Notes: generated by a model not told the origin, from the letters alone. DNA of 6,702 nucleotides from Psychrobacter sp. (GCA_020024075.1 JAHHUJ010000116.1:1-6702), one strand, 5' to 3'; positions 1-6,623 are shown, counted from the first letter of the stretch. Program-made: numbers and translations.

Positions 1-127
1 CTTTTCAATGGCCTAGCTAAACCAGCTTATTTTGATACTTAGACTTAAAAATACAAAAGTAAATACCGGGTTTATTTAGTATCAGCAAGTAGACCCATTT
101 ATTGAATTACATTATAGGAGAAACAGC

Positions 128-1699
128 ATGGACAACATGTTTGTTTGGTTTAATAACAACTTAGGCGGACCAATTGGCTCGATTATCGCAGCCATTTTGG
201 TATTCGTTATTGGTTGGTTAATTGCTATGGCACTTGCCGGTGTGGTACGCAATTTGCTAGCTCGCGTTAATTTAAACCAACGTATGAACACTTCAACAGG
301 CAAAGCCTATGACATTGAAAATATAATTTCAAAGGTCGTTTTTTGGTTTATATTCTTAATGGCCATCTCTGGTGCATTGAGTATGTTAAGCCTAAACGCT
401 ATCTCTGCCCCATTTGCCAATATGATTGATAGTGTCCTATCTTTCATTCCGACGCTTATCGGTGCCGTTATTATCGGTGTGGTTGGTTGGGTAGTAGCGA
501 CAGTGGCTCGTACTGCCATCAATAGCGCTTTGTCAAAGACTACACTTGATGAGAAATTAAGTACTGAAGCTGGTGTACAACCTATGAGCAGTACCATTGC
601 TGATATGGTTTACTGGGTTATCCTGCTGTTTGTATTAGTTATCGTACTGGGTCAACTACAGTTAGATGGTTTATTTGCTCCATTAACTAATATGTTAAAC
701 AAAGCGATTGGCTATATTCCTAATTTATTCATGGCCGGCGTTGTGTTCTTTGTGGGTTATATCGTGGCAAAAATTGTCCGCGGTATCGTAGCCAATATGG
801 TCACTAGCCTAAACCTACAAGGCTTTGCTGAAAAAGCGGGTATTAGTAATAACCGTGAAAACAGCTTACCTAACATTGCAGGTTCTCTAGCCTTTTTATT
901 GATCATCATTCCAACCACAGTTATTGCTCTAGATGCACTAAAAATTGAAGTAATCTCTCGTCCAGCGACTAATATGCTGAACAAGATTATGGGTGCTCTA
1001 CCAAACATCTTTACAGCAGCAGCTATCCTAATTATCACTTACTACATCATGAAAATGGTGGCTAATGTGGTTAAAAGCTTGCTTGAAAACACCACAGTTA
1101 ATGCCCTTCCTGCTAAGGTTGGTCTAGACAGTGCAATGGGTGAAACTCAAGTTTCAGATCTTGTTGGTTATGCCATCATCTTCTTTGCTATGTTGTTTGC
1201 CGGTATCTTAGCTGCAGACTTACTAGGCTTTGAACAAATCAGTGCTATCATCACTATGTTCATCGCATTTGGTGCTGACATTATCTTAGGTGCCATCATC
1301 CTATTCATCGGTTTCTGGTTAGCCAACATCATCGCTGGTGTGGTTGAGCGTTCTGATAAAGGCTCACAGTTTTTAGCCAACATCGTTCGTGTACTTATTA
1401 TGGGCCTTGTGCTTGCAATGGGTCTAAAAGCGATGGGTATTGCTGACTCTATTGTTAATCTTGCTTTTGGTCTTACTTTGGGTGCTGTGGCTGTTGCCTT
1501 CGCTCTATCGTTCGGTCTTGGTGGTCAAGAAGCCGCTGCTCGCCTCTTACGTAAACTACAAGACAAAGCAGAAGCTGAAGCTGAAAAAGCCAAAGCTGAA
1601 AAAGCCATTGCAAACACTGCAAAACAGACAGGTGAAGAGCCTTCAATCACTACCGTTTCAGGTGATGAGCCTTCAGTTCCTAATTCAGACGATAAGTAA
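128..1699 (+). CDS. Five-repeat conserved-TM-helix membrane protein, mechanosensitive-channel type
   Basis: Integral inner-membrane protein of 523 residues, probably an ion channel or small-solute valve of the mechanosensitive family defined by the conserved TM helix (TM_helix, Pfam PF05552; CmpX-like). The sequence shows about five repeats of roughly 91 residues. Each has a Gly/Pro-led hydrophobic helix (about 16-40, 108-131, 198-221, 291-313, 377-404) and a second helix (68-88, 157-176, 249-270, 343-365, 415-437). A last helix at 441-465 ends FGLGGQEAAARLL, resembling the pore-lining TM3 of MscS. The MscS beta domain that should follow is absent. Instead there is an Ala/Glu/Lys-rich, probably helical stretch (about 475-500) and an acidic tail. 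The start is the ATG at 128, with AGGAG at 116-120 spaced 7 nt. The gene appears monocistronic, closed by the terminator at 1771. Membrane topology and family are clear; gating and substrate are inferred. Confidence 0.88.
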   Translation: MDNMFVWFNNNLGGPIGSIIAAILVFVIGWLIAMALAGVVRNLLARVNLNQRMNTSTGKAYDIENIISKVVFWFIFLMAISGALSMLSLNAISAPFANMIDSVLSFIPTLIGAVIIGVVGWVVATVARTAINSALSKTTLDEKLSTEAGVQPMSSTIADMVYWVILLFVLVIVLGQLQLDGLFAPLTNMLNKAIGYIPNLFMAGVVFFVGYIVAKIVRGIVANMVTSLNLQGFAEKAGISNNRENSLPNIAGSLAFLLIIIPTTVIALDALKIEVISRPATNMLNKIMGALPNIFTAAAILIITYYIMKMVANVVKSLLENTTVNALPAKVGLDSAMGETQVSDLVGYAIIFFAMLFAGILAADLLGFEQISAIITMFIAFGADIILGAIILFIGFWLANIIAGVVERSDKGSQFLANIVRVLIMGLVLAMGLKAMGIADSIVNLAFGLTLGAVAVAFALSFGLGGQEAAARLLRKLQDKAEAEAEKAKAEKAIANTAKQTGEEPSITTVSGDEPSVPNSDDK

Positions 1700-1702
1700 T
1701 TT

Positions 1703-1738
1703 TTTAGAATTAAGAGATTATTTAGAATTAAGAGATTA
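1703..1738. repeat. Perfect 18-bp tandem direct repeat
   Basis: Two adjacent identical copies of TTTAGAATTAAGAGATTA lie at 1703-1720 and 1721-1738, starting 4 nt after the stop codon of the membrane-protein gene. The second copy contributes AGAGA (1731-1735), which can pair with TCTCT at 1741-1745 to form a small hairpin. The repeat lies in the 3' untranslated region, before the terminator. It is most simply a slippage duplication; no function is evident. Confidence 0.9.
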
Positions 1739-1770
1739 ACTCTCTAATAATAAATATTTTACAGTTCAAT

Positions 1771-1800
1771 AAAAGGCAGCCTTTGTAGGCTGCCTTTTTT
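1771..1800 (+). terminator. Intrinsic terminator of the membrane-protein gene
   Basis: A perfect 11-bp stem pairs AAAAGGCAGCC (1771-1781) with GGCTGCCTTTT (1788-1798). The loop is 6 nt (TTTGTA) and the stem runs into a tract of six T. It sits about 70 nt after the stop at 1699 and separates this gene from the SDR gene. The A-run on the other side would also let it work weakly on the minus strand. Confidence 0.92.
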
Positions 1801-1887
1801 AATGCCAAAGTAATACCAGAACACTTTAACCCAAATTCAGCTCGTTACTCAAACCCTTAATATGGCGGTTGCTATAACCCTCTTTTC

Positions 1888-1915
1888 TTGTCAAAATCAT
1901 AGACACTACTAAAAT
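1888..1915 (+). promoter_or_regulatory. Sigma-70 promoter of the SDR-like gene
   Basis: The -35 box is TTGTCA (1888-1893, 5 of 6 consensus) and the -10 box is TAAAAT (1910-1915, 5 of 6), with a 16-nt spacer. The expected transcript start near 1922 leaves a leader of only about 17 nt before the ATG at 1939. It lies after a strong terminator, as expected for an independent transcription unit. The call is by pattern only. Confidence 0.6.
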
Positions 1916-1938
1916 TTAAATACATAGGTTAAAAGGAT

Positions 1939-2616
1939 ATGAAGCGATTCAATGACAAGGTTATTGTTATTACGGGTGCAGACTCTAGCATAGGACGAGT
2001 CACGGCATTAGAGATAGCTCGAGAAGGCGGCAATGTTGTATTACTAGGGAACAATAGCAAGGTGCTCAAATACATAGCCAGCGAGCTTCCTGAAGACCAC
2101 ACTTGGATAAATAGCGGTAATCACTTAGCAGTGACTGGTGATATCACCAACGAAGAGCACAGTGCAAAGCTAGTCTCACATATTGTAGAAAAATATAATA
2201 GAATTGATGCTGTAATAAGTATTAATACTGAGATCAAATTTAGTCAGGAGCTTTTAACAGAGCTGTCAAAAACAAAAGGCAGTATCATCAATGTATCTTT
2301 ATTATCCGATACCAGTGTTAATTGGTCGATAGAAAGCTATAAGCAAACTCAAGCAGAGTTAGAAAAATACAATAAACAACTGGCTCACAAGCTAGGACCC
2401 CAAGGCATTAGGGTCAATGGCGTACATGCTGGCCTAACAACAGAAGACAGCGATGATGTTGATAATGCGAAGCTCTTTGTTGATCAAAGCGCGCTAGGTA
2501 GATTGGTCGAAATGAATGAGATTAGCAAAGCCATTTTATTTCTATCCAGTAATGATGCTTGTATGATTACAGGCGCCACGCTAGCGGTTGATGGGGGATT
2601 GGCTTTAGCTAATTAA
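1939..2616 (+). CDS. SDR-family oxidoreductase homologue, catalytically degenerate
   Basis: Short-chain dehydrogenase/reductase-like protein of 225 residues with a Rossmann fold; classical SDRs have about 245-255. Conserved parts are KVIVITGA (7-14) with I18-G19 of the nucleotide loop, D68-I69, GSIINVS (114-120), Y134, GIRVN (156-160), and the C-terminal TGATLAVDGG (211-220). Several hallmarks are changed. The central Gly of TGxxxGIG is Ser17. NNAG reads SINT (94-97). About 25 residues are missing between that motif and GSIIN, removing the segment that carries the structural Asn. The catalytic Ser position is Leu121 by spacing to Tyr134, and the YxxxK lysine is Gln138. It may be a pseudoenzyme, a diverged binding protein or an early-decay gene; the reading frame is intact. 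The start at ATG 1939 is the only reasonable one, because an in-frame stop lies at 1930-1932, but AAGGA (1933-1937) is just 1 nt from the ATG. No substrate can be assigned. Confidence 0.85.
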   Translation: MKRFNDKVIVITGADSSIGRVTALEIAREGGNVVLLGNNSKVLKYIASELPEDHTWINSGNHLAVTGDITNEEHSAKLVSHIVEKYNRIDAVISINTEIKFSQELLTELSKTKGSIINVSLLSDTSVNWSIESYKQTQAELEKYNKQLAHKLGPQGIRVNGVHAGLTTEDSDDVDNAKLFVDQSALGRLVEMNEISKAILFLSSNDACMITGATLAVDGGLALAN

Positions 2617-2673
2617 CTATTTTGTCTGATTAATTCATTTGTATTGCCCTTAAATTTTCATTTATTTGAACCT

Positions 2674-2710
2674 AAAAAAGACCTATCTAAATTTAGATAG
2701 GTCTTTTTTT
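2674..2710. terminator. Bidirectional terminator, perfect 36-bp palindrome
   Basis: The arms 2674-2691 and 2692-2709 are exact reverse complements. The arm holds six A, then GACCTATCTAAA, so both strands yield a hairpin followed by six or seven U. It lies between two convergent genes, 57 nt after the SDR stop and 39 nt after the acyltransferase stop, and can end transcription from both. Confidence 0.93.
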
Positions 2711-2748
2711 AGAGGCGCATCAATTCACATAATCTTAATAGCTTAGGT

Positions 2749-3414
2749 TTATTTATTGATATCTCTTAAGGGTTTTGACATTTTTTCTGGATACTTGGGC
2801 ACTACCCCTTTATACTGCTCAACGATTTTCACTAGGTCTTTGTCATAATCACCCGTGGTGTATACCGGCTTTAAAAATCGAATCTCTTTGGTTTTATAAT
2901 CCATAGCCACCGGAATAATAGGCACCTGAGCACCATCAGCAATATAATAAAACCCTGTCTTCCACTTATCAGTGTAATCTCGAGTTCCCTCTGGCGCTAA
3001 CCCCAAATACAGTGACTCACTCGACTTTAAGCGATCAATACTCGCTTGTAGCACCGAGCCCTTTTTACTGCGATTAATAGGAATAATACCAGCCCACTTA
3101 AAGAAACGAGCCAAGATAGGATACTTAAACAGGCTGTCTTTACCCATAATATTAATGTCTAAGTCTAGACCTAAAACTAAAGGTATCGCATACAAACCAT
3201 CAAAATTTGAAGTGTGAGGCAATGCCAAAAATACCGCTTTTGGCACATTGGGAATTTCACCAACAGCCTTCCAGCCCATAAGTTTAAGCAAACGTCGGGC
3301 AATAGGTGGTGCAATACTGCCGCCACGTCTTGGTACTTTATCGCCTAAGCTTTTATAAGTCAGCTGCTTTAACTTAGATGCTGGTGCAGTTTTTGATATA
3401 TCATTATTAGACAT
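2749..3414 (-). CDS. PlsC-family lysophospholipid / 1-acylglycerol-3-phosphate acyltransferase
   Basis: Predicted acyltransferase of 221 residues that would transfer an acyl chain to a lysophospholipid or glycerol-phosphate acceptor at the cytoplasmic face of the inner membrane. The PlsC motifs occur in order. The catalytic HX4D is HTSNFD (67-72), the acceptor-binding block is GIIPINR (109-115), the phosphate-binding block is APEGTR (140-145, usually FPEGTR), and the fourth block is VPIIPVA (164-170). There is no clear N-terminal membrane span; a basic N-terminus (about 14-47) may sit on the membrane. It belongs to the shorter HTSN(W/F)D relatives and is not clearly the essential PlsC itself, so the acceptor is unknown. 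The ATG at 3414 has AGGGA (3424-3428) at 9-nt spacing. It starts 46 nt after the parE stop with no terminator between, so it is probably cotranscribed with parE. Confidence 0.88.
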   Translation of the reverse strand: MSNNDISKTAPASKLKQLTYKSLGDKVPRRGGSIAPPIARRLLKLMGWKAVGEIPNVPKAVFLALPHTSNFDGLYAIPLVLGLDLDINIMGKDSLFKYPILARFFKWAGIIPINRSKKGSVLQASIDRLKSSESLYLGLAPEGTRDYTDKWKTGFYYIADGAQVPIIPVAMDYKTKEIRFLKPVYTTGDYDKDLVKIVEQYKGVVPKYPEKMSKPLRDINK

Positions 3415-3460
3415 TAAGTTGTGTCCCTACATTTAATTTTCTAAACTGATTGATGCTAGC

Positions 3461-5350
3461 TTAAACCATAATCTCAGCAAGATCTCCCTTACTCTCTAGC
3501 CAGGTTTTACGATCAGCGGCTCTTTTTTTCGCCAACAACATATCCATAACGCTGTTAGTCAACTGCATATCATCCATGTCCAGCTGTACCAATCTACGTG
3601 TATCTGGATTCATAGTGGTTTCACGCAGTTGCTCGGCACTCATCTCACCTAGACCTTTAAATCGAGTAATTTGTGGTTTTTTATTGCCAGGCACCTTACT
3701 TAATATATGCTCAAGTTCACTTTCATCAAGTGCATAGTGAACTTCTTTGCCTATATCAATTCTATATAAGGGCGGCATTGCCACAAACAAGTGGCCCGCA
3801 TCAACTAATGCTGGGAAATGTTTAACAAATAACGCACAAATTAAGGTTGCAATATGTAGACCATCAGAATCCGCATCGGCCAAAATACAAATCTTATCGT
3901 AACGCAGCTCTGACAAATCATCAGATGCCGGGTCTACGCCAATAGCAATGGCGATATCATGAATCTCACGGCTTGAGAGCACAGTATCTGGTGAGACCTC
4001 CCATGTATTTAAGATCTTACCGCGCAGAGGCAAAATAGCCTGAAAATGACGATCACGTGCCTGTTTGGCACTACCACCCGCAGAATCACCCTCTACCAAA
4101 AATAGCTCAGCACCTTCTCGAACACCACCTCGACAATCCGCCAACTTACCTGGCAGTGCTGGCCCTTGAGTAATCTTTTTACGTGCTACCTTTTTAGCTG
4201 ACTTTAACCGTTTACCAGCTTTAGAGATAGCCAACTCTGCAATTTGTGTGCCTAACTCAGCGTGTTGGTTTAACCACAAGCTAAAGGCATCTTTGGCCTG
4301 AGCTTGTACCGCACCTGCCGCTTCTCGACTCGATAATCGCTCTTTGGTTTGACCTGAAAACTGAGGCTCTGAAAACTTCAAAGATAAAATATAGTTCACC
4401 CCATCCCAGACATCTTCACCGGTTAATTTAACATTACGGGGTAACAAGTTATGAATCTCACAAAACTCACGTAGAGCTTCCAAAATACCGGTGCGTAGTC
4501 CATTAACATGAGTTCCCCCTTGAGCTGTAGGGATCAGGTTAACATAGCTTTCTTGGATAGGGTTGCCCCCTTCAGGTAACCACGATAAGGCAAAAGTAAC
4601 CCCAGCACGCTCCCCTTCTTTGGCATCATAAGAGTAATAGAACGGCTCAGGCGGTAGTGTCTCTAGCCCATCAAGTTGCTCATTTAGATATTCAACCACG
4701 CCATCGGTAAACTGCCACACCACTTTATCGTTATTGATCTCATCAACAAACTCAATGGTTAATCCAGCAGCAAGAACTGCTTTTGCTTTTAGATTGTGCT
4801 TCAGCTGTTTTACACTGAATTTGGGACTATCAAAGAACGACTCATCTACCCAAAAACGTACTTTGGTTCCTTTTTTTCTCTTATTAGAACTAACCGATTC
4901 TGTGAGTTTGGTAACAGGGGCCCCATTTTCAAAGGCAATATCATATTGAGTCCCATCACGCCATACGGTGACTTCTACCCTTTTAGATAGCGCATTGACC
5001 ACCGATATACCTACGCCATGCAAACCTCCAGATACTTGATAATTACTAGTATTGAACTTACCACCAGCATGTAACCGGGTTAGAATTATCTCAATACCCG
5101 TTTGCTTAAACTCAGGATGAATATCAGTGGGCATCCCGCGTCCATCATCTTCAACAGACAGTGAACCATCCTCATGCAGCTGCACCTTGATTGTTTTGGC
5201 ATGACCCGCTAAAGCCTCATCCACTGAGTTATCAATCACCTCTTGTGCCAAGTGATTAGGACGAGTGGTGTCAGTGTACATACCAGGACGGCGACGTACA
5301 GGCTCAAGACCTTCTAAAACTTCAAGTGACTGTGCTGTGTAATTGCTCAC
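3461..5350 (-). CDS. parE: DNA topoisomerase IV subunit B (ParE)
   Basis: ATPase subunit of topoisomerase IV, which with ParC decatenates daughter chromosomes and relaxes supercoils. At 629 residues it matches ParE (E. coli 630) rather than the longer GyrB. In order: GHKL ATPase domain with catalytic E37 and Mg-binding N41 in EVIDNSVDEA, DDGRGMP (68-74) and the ATP lid GGLHGVGISVVNALS (108-122); transducer domain with AQGGTHVNG (276-284) and the QTK loop (334-336); Toprim domain with EGDSAGG (420-426), PLRGKILNTWEV (441-452) and ADADSDG (491-497; metal-binding D492, D494, D496); and the conserved C-terminus RFKGLGEM...RR. The start is a GTG (5348-5350) giving MSNYTAQSLEVL, with AAAGGA (5358-5363) at 7-nt spacing; the next Met is at residue 24. 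The upstream neighbour is yqiA, as in E. coli. All catalytic residues are present. Confidence 0.98.
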   Translation of the reverse strand: MSNYTAQSLEVLEGLEPVRRRPGMYTDTTRPNHLAQEVIDNSVDEALAGHAKTIKVQLHEDGSLSVEDDGRGMPTDIHPEFKQTGIEIILTRLHAGGKFNTSNYQVSGGLHGVGISVVNALSKRVEVTVWRDGTQYDIAFENGAPVTKLTESVSSNKRKKGTKVRFWVDESFFDSPKFSVKQLKHNLKAKAVLAAGLTIEFVDEINNDKVVWQFTDGVVEYLNEQLDGLETLPPEPFYYSYDAKEGERAGVTFALSWLPEGGNPIQESYVNLIPTAQGGTHVNGLRTGILEALREFCEIHNLLPRNVKLTGEDVWDGVNYILSLKFSEPQFSGQTKERLSSREAAGAVQAQAKDAFSLWLNQHAELGTQIAELAISKAGKRLKSAKKVARKKITQGPALPGKLADCRGGVREGAELFLVEGDSAGGSAKQARDRHFQAILPLRGKILNTWEVSPDTVLSSREIHDIAIAIGVDPASDDLSELRYDKICILADADSDGLHIATLICALFVKHFPALVDAGHLFVAMPPLYRIDIGKEVHYALDESELEHILSKVPGNKKPQITRFKGLGEMSAEQLRETTMNPDTRRLVQLDMDDMQLTNSVMDMLLAKKRAADRKTWLESKGDLAEIMV

Positions 5351-5392
5351 AATAATATCCTTTGCTTCATTAAGCTTTTAATTATGAGCCAT

Positions 5393-5398
5393 ATTATA
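5393..5398 (-). promoter_or_regulatory. Possible -10 element of a parE promoter
   Basis: On the minus strand a perfect TATAAT lies about 42 nt before the GTG start of parE, in the 129-nt gap after yqiA. No convincing -35 box is found 16-18 nt upstream (the region reads CCCCTA/TCCCCT), and the extended -10 is only partial. It is either a weak or activator-dependent promoter or chance; parE may also be read through from yqiA, since no terminator is seen between them. Confidence 0.35.
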
Positions 5399-5479
5399 AC
5401 TAATATCGGATAGCATAGGGGACTAGCAATCGTATTAACGACAGCATATGACGTAAAGAAAACAAGTCAGTAAGCGTGA

Positions 5480-6106
5480 TCAGCAATGAGACAATAAACA
5501 CTCCATAATCATAGGTAATTGCTGTTCAAAATCTGTCATACGATGATCGCCTCCAACTTGTAAAACCACCTCGACCCCTTGCGACTGATAGAAATCAGTG
5601 GCCACTTTTGGATCTAACAATTCATCTCCTTGCTTAATCACTGCAAATACTTTCTCAGGATAAGTTATCTGCTGCAACTTATGAGATGTAAACCAATCTA
5701 AGTCTTGTAACGTCATTGCCCAACCTCCAGTAGTTCGATAAATCACTGTGGCAGCGCTATCATCACAAGAAGTAGTATCCCTCACTTTATCATCAACGAA
5801 GCGTTGTAGGCTAATATGAGGCTTAGTACTGGGGTTTAATAATACAGCAGGGCAACCGGTCTCATTACTCACTAGACTGGCAAAATAGCCCCCTAAAGAG
5901 CTGCCCATTACTACCACCTTCTCATTCGCTTTCTGTGCTTGTTGCACCAATTCACATAATCGATCAAACACTTTATTAGGAGCTTCATTCAAATCTGGTC
6001 TGATAACTTCAATATCAGGGTTATGAATTTTGCAATATTTCTCGAGCAACACACCTTTTACTGAATTTGCCGTGCTATCGAGACCATGAACATATATTAT
6101 CCTCAT
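5480..6106 (-). CDS. yqiA: YqiA/YcfP-family alpha/beta-hydrolase, predicted esterase
   Basis: Cytoplasmic alpha/beta-hydrolase of the YqiA family (E. coli YqiA, about 193 residues, is linked to esterase activity on short acyl esters). Numbering from the chosen start: the first strand and oxyanion region is MRIIYVHGLDS, the nucleophile elbow is GSSLGG (68-73) with Ser70, the acid is in QGDELLD (159-165; Asp161 or Asp165), and the catalytic His188 is in GGDHRMTDF. LNPS (90-93) is also family-typical. I choose the ATG at 6104-6106, giving 208 residues, over the in-frame TTG at 6110-6112. AAGGA (6113-6117) is 6-7 nt from the ATG but directly abuts the TTG, and E. coli YqiA begins at about the same point. 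It lies directly upstream of parE on the same strand, an order conserved with E. coli. The natural substrate is unknown. Confidence 0.9.
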   Translation of the reverse strand: MRIIYVHGLDSTANSVKGVLLEKYCKIHNPDIEVIRPDLNEAPNKVFDRLCELVQQAQKANEKVVVMGSSLGGYFASLVSNETGCPAVLLNPSTKPHISLQRFVDDKVRDTTSCDDSAATVIYRTTGGWAMTLQDLDWFTSHKLQQITYPEKVFAVIKQGDELLDPKVATDFYQSQGVEVVLQVGGDHRMTDFEQQLPMIMECLLSHC

Positions 6107-6248
6107 ACCCAATCCTTTATTTTTAACAGTTTAAGCAAGATTATCACGAATGAAAGTGAGAAAGGAATCATGCTAAAATTGATTAAATCACAAAAGGTTA
6201 TTCTACTATGAGCTATGGACTGTAAGTGGATTGCTACCAACTTAAGTC

Positions 6249-6272
6249 AGATCACTCAATTAGCTGTGATCT
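6249..6272 (+). promoter_or_regulatory. Inverted repeat upstream of the DUF1289 gene
   Basis: AGATCAC (6249-6255) and GTGATCT (6266-6272) form a 7-bp dyad around a 10-nt centre. It ends immediately before AGGGATGG, the only purine-rich candidate ribosome-binding region for the gene at 6291. It could be an operator or an mRNA hairpin that affects initiation. A dyad this short can arise by chance in AT-rich DNA. Confidence 0.35.
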
Positions 6273-6290
6273 AGGGATGGTATAAAGCTA

Positions 6291-6569
6291 ATGTTTAATC
6301 AACTTGAGTTATTCGAAATCGATAACCCCTGTGTGGGTGTCTGCCAAAGTAATAAGAAAGGCTATTGCTTTGGCTGCTTGCGTAGCCGTCAAGAGCGTCA
6401 ACTCTGGCTAAAAATGACTAATGAACAAAAACGTGAGGTTCTAAGGCTTATTGCTGGACGCAGAAAGCGTATCGAACAAATGCATAATCGTCAAAAGCAG
6501 CAAATAGAAATAGATTTTGAGCAAAATTTAGAAATAAACAGTTTGTTTGATGATTCAACTCAGTCATAA
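6291..6569 (+). CDS. DUF1289 four-cysteine small protein
   Basis: Protein of 92 residues whose N-terminal half matches DUF1289 (PF06945): NPCVGVC (12-18), then GYCFGCLRSRQER (24-36) and W39. The four cysteines C14, C18, C26 and C29 are spaced like a metal or Fe-S site, and the family is annotated only as a predicted Fe-S protein. The function is unknown. The C-terminal half (about 43-92) is basic then acidic, probably helical, rich in Gln/Glu/Arg, and longer than the minimal domain. The start is the ATG at 6291, with an in-frame stop at 6267-6269 and no other start codon between. The ribosome-binding site is weak: AGGGA at 6273-6277 is 13 nt away. The gene is divergent from yqiA and convergent with the rRNA operon. 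Confidence 0.87.
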   Translation: MFNQLELFEIDNPCVGVCQSNKKGYCFGCLRSRQERQLWLKMTNEQKREVLRLIAGRRKRIEQMHNRQKQQIEIDFEQNLEINSLFDDSTQS

Positions 6570-6599
6570 ACCAAAAAAAATCTACAACTACCTATCATT

Positions 6600-6615
6600 A
6601 GTTCTTTAAAAATTG
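6600..6615 (+). promoter_or_regulatory. boxA-like sequence facing the end of the rRNA operon
   Basis: AGTTCTTTAAAAATTG resembles the rrn boxA antitermination element (E. coli TGCTCTTTAACAA), and GTTCTTTAA-type sequences are common in rRNA leaders and spacers of this group. Here it lies outside the operon, on the strand opposite the rRNA. It may be a remnant or a chance AT-rich match. Confidence 0.3.
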
Positions 6616-6623
6616 ACCACAGG

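Noticed and set aside
1..127. Promoter for the channel gene (TTGATA at 32-37)
   Set aside because: No acceptable -10 at 16-18 nt; the nearest TACAAA is only 14 nt away, so I do not call a promoter.
112..1383. Several minus-strand open frames of 63-96 codons opposite the channel gene
   Set aside because: Composition is the reverse complement of hydrophobic helix codons and no start signals were seen; they are shadows.
1440..1739. A 99-codon open frame (+) overlapping the end of the channel gene and running through the 18-bp repeat
   Set aside because: Leucine/lysine-biased shadow frame of the channel's coding sequence, with no ribosome-binding site and no recognisable domain; the repeat stays in frame only because its length is a multiple of three.
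4734..4990. Two plus-strand open frames of 64-71 codons inside parE
   Set aside because: They are antisense to a strongly conserved ParE region, have no homology signal and no SD; they are shadows.
3461..5350. Calling the type II topoisomerase gene gyrB
   Set aside because: The length (629), near-colinear match to E. coli ParE and the yqiA neighbour favour ParE; GyrB is about 800 residues in this class with an extra insert.
6110..6112. TTG start for yqiA two codons upstream
   Set aside because: The SD AAGGA directly abuts the TTG, whereas the ATG at 6104-6106 has proper 6-7 nt spacing.
6140..6168. Minus-strand promoter for yqiA (GATAAT at 6145-6140)
   Set aside because: The -10 is fair, but no TTG-type -35 lies at the right distance (ATTCCT/TTCCTT).
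6215..6274. 19-codon peptide gene before the DUF1289 gene
   Set aside because: No ribosome-binding site at a usable distance and too short to judge; retained only as part of the leader observation.
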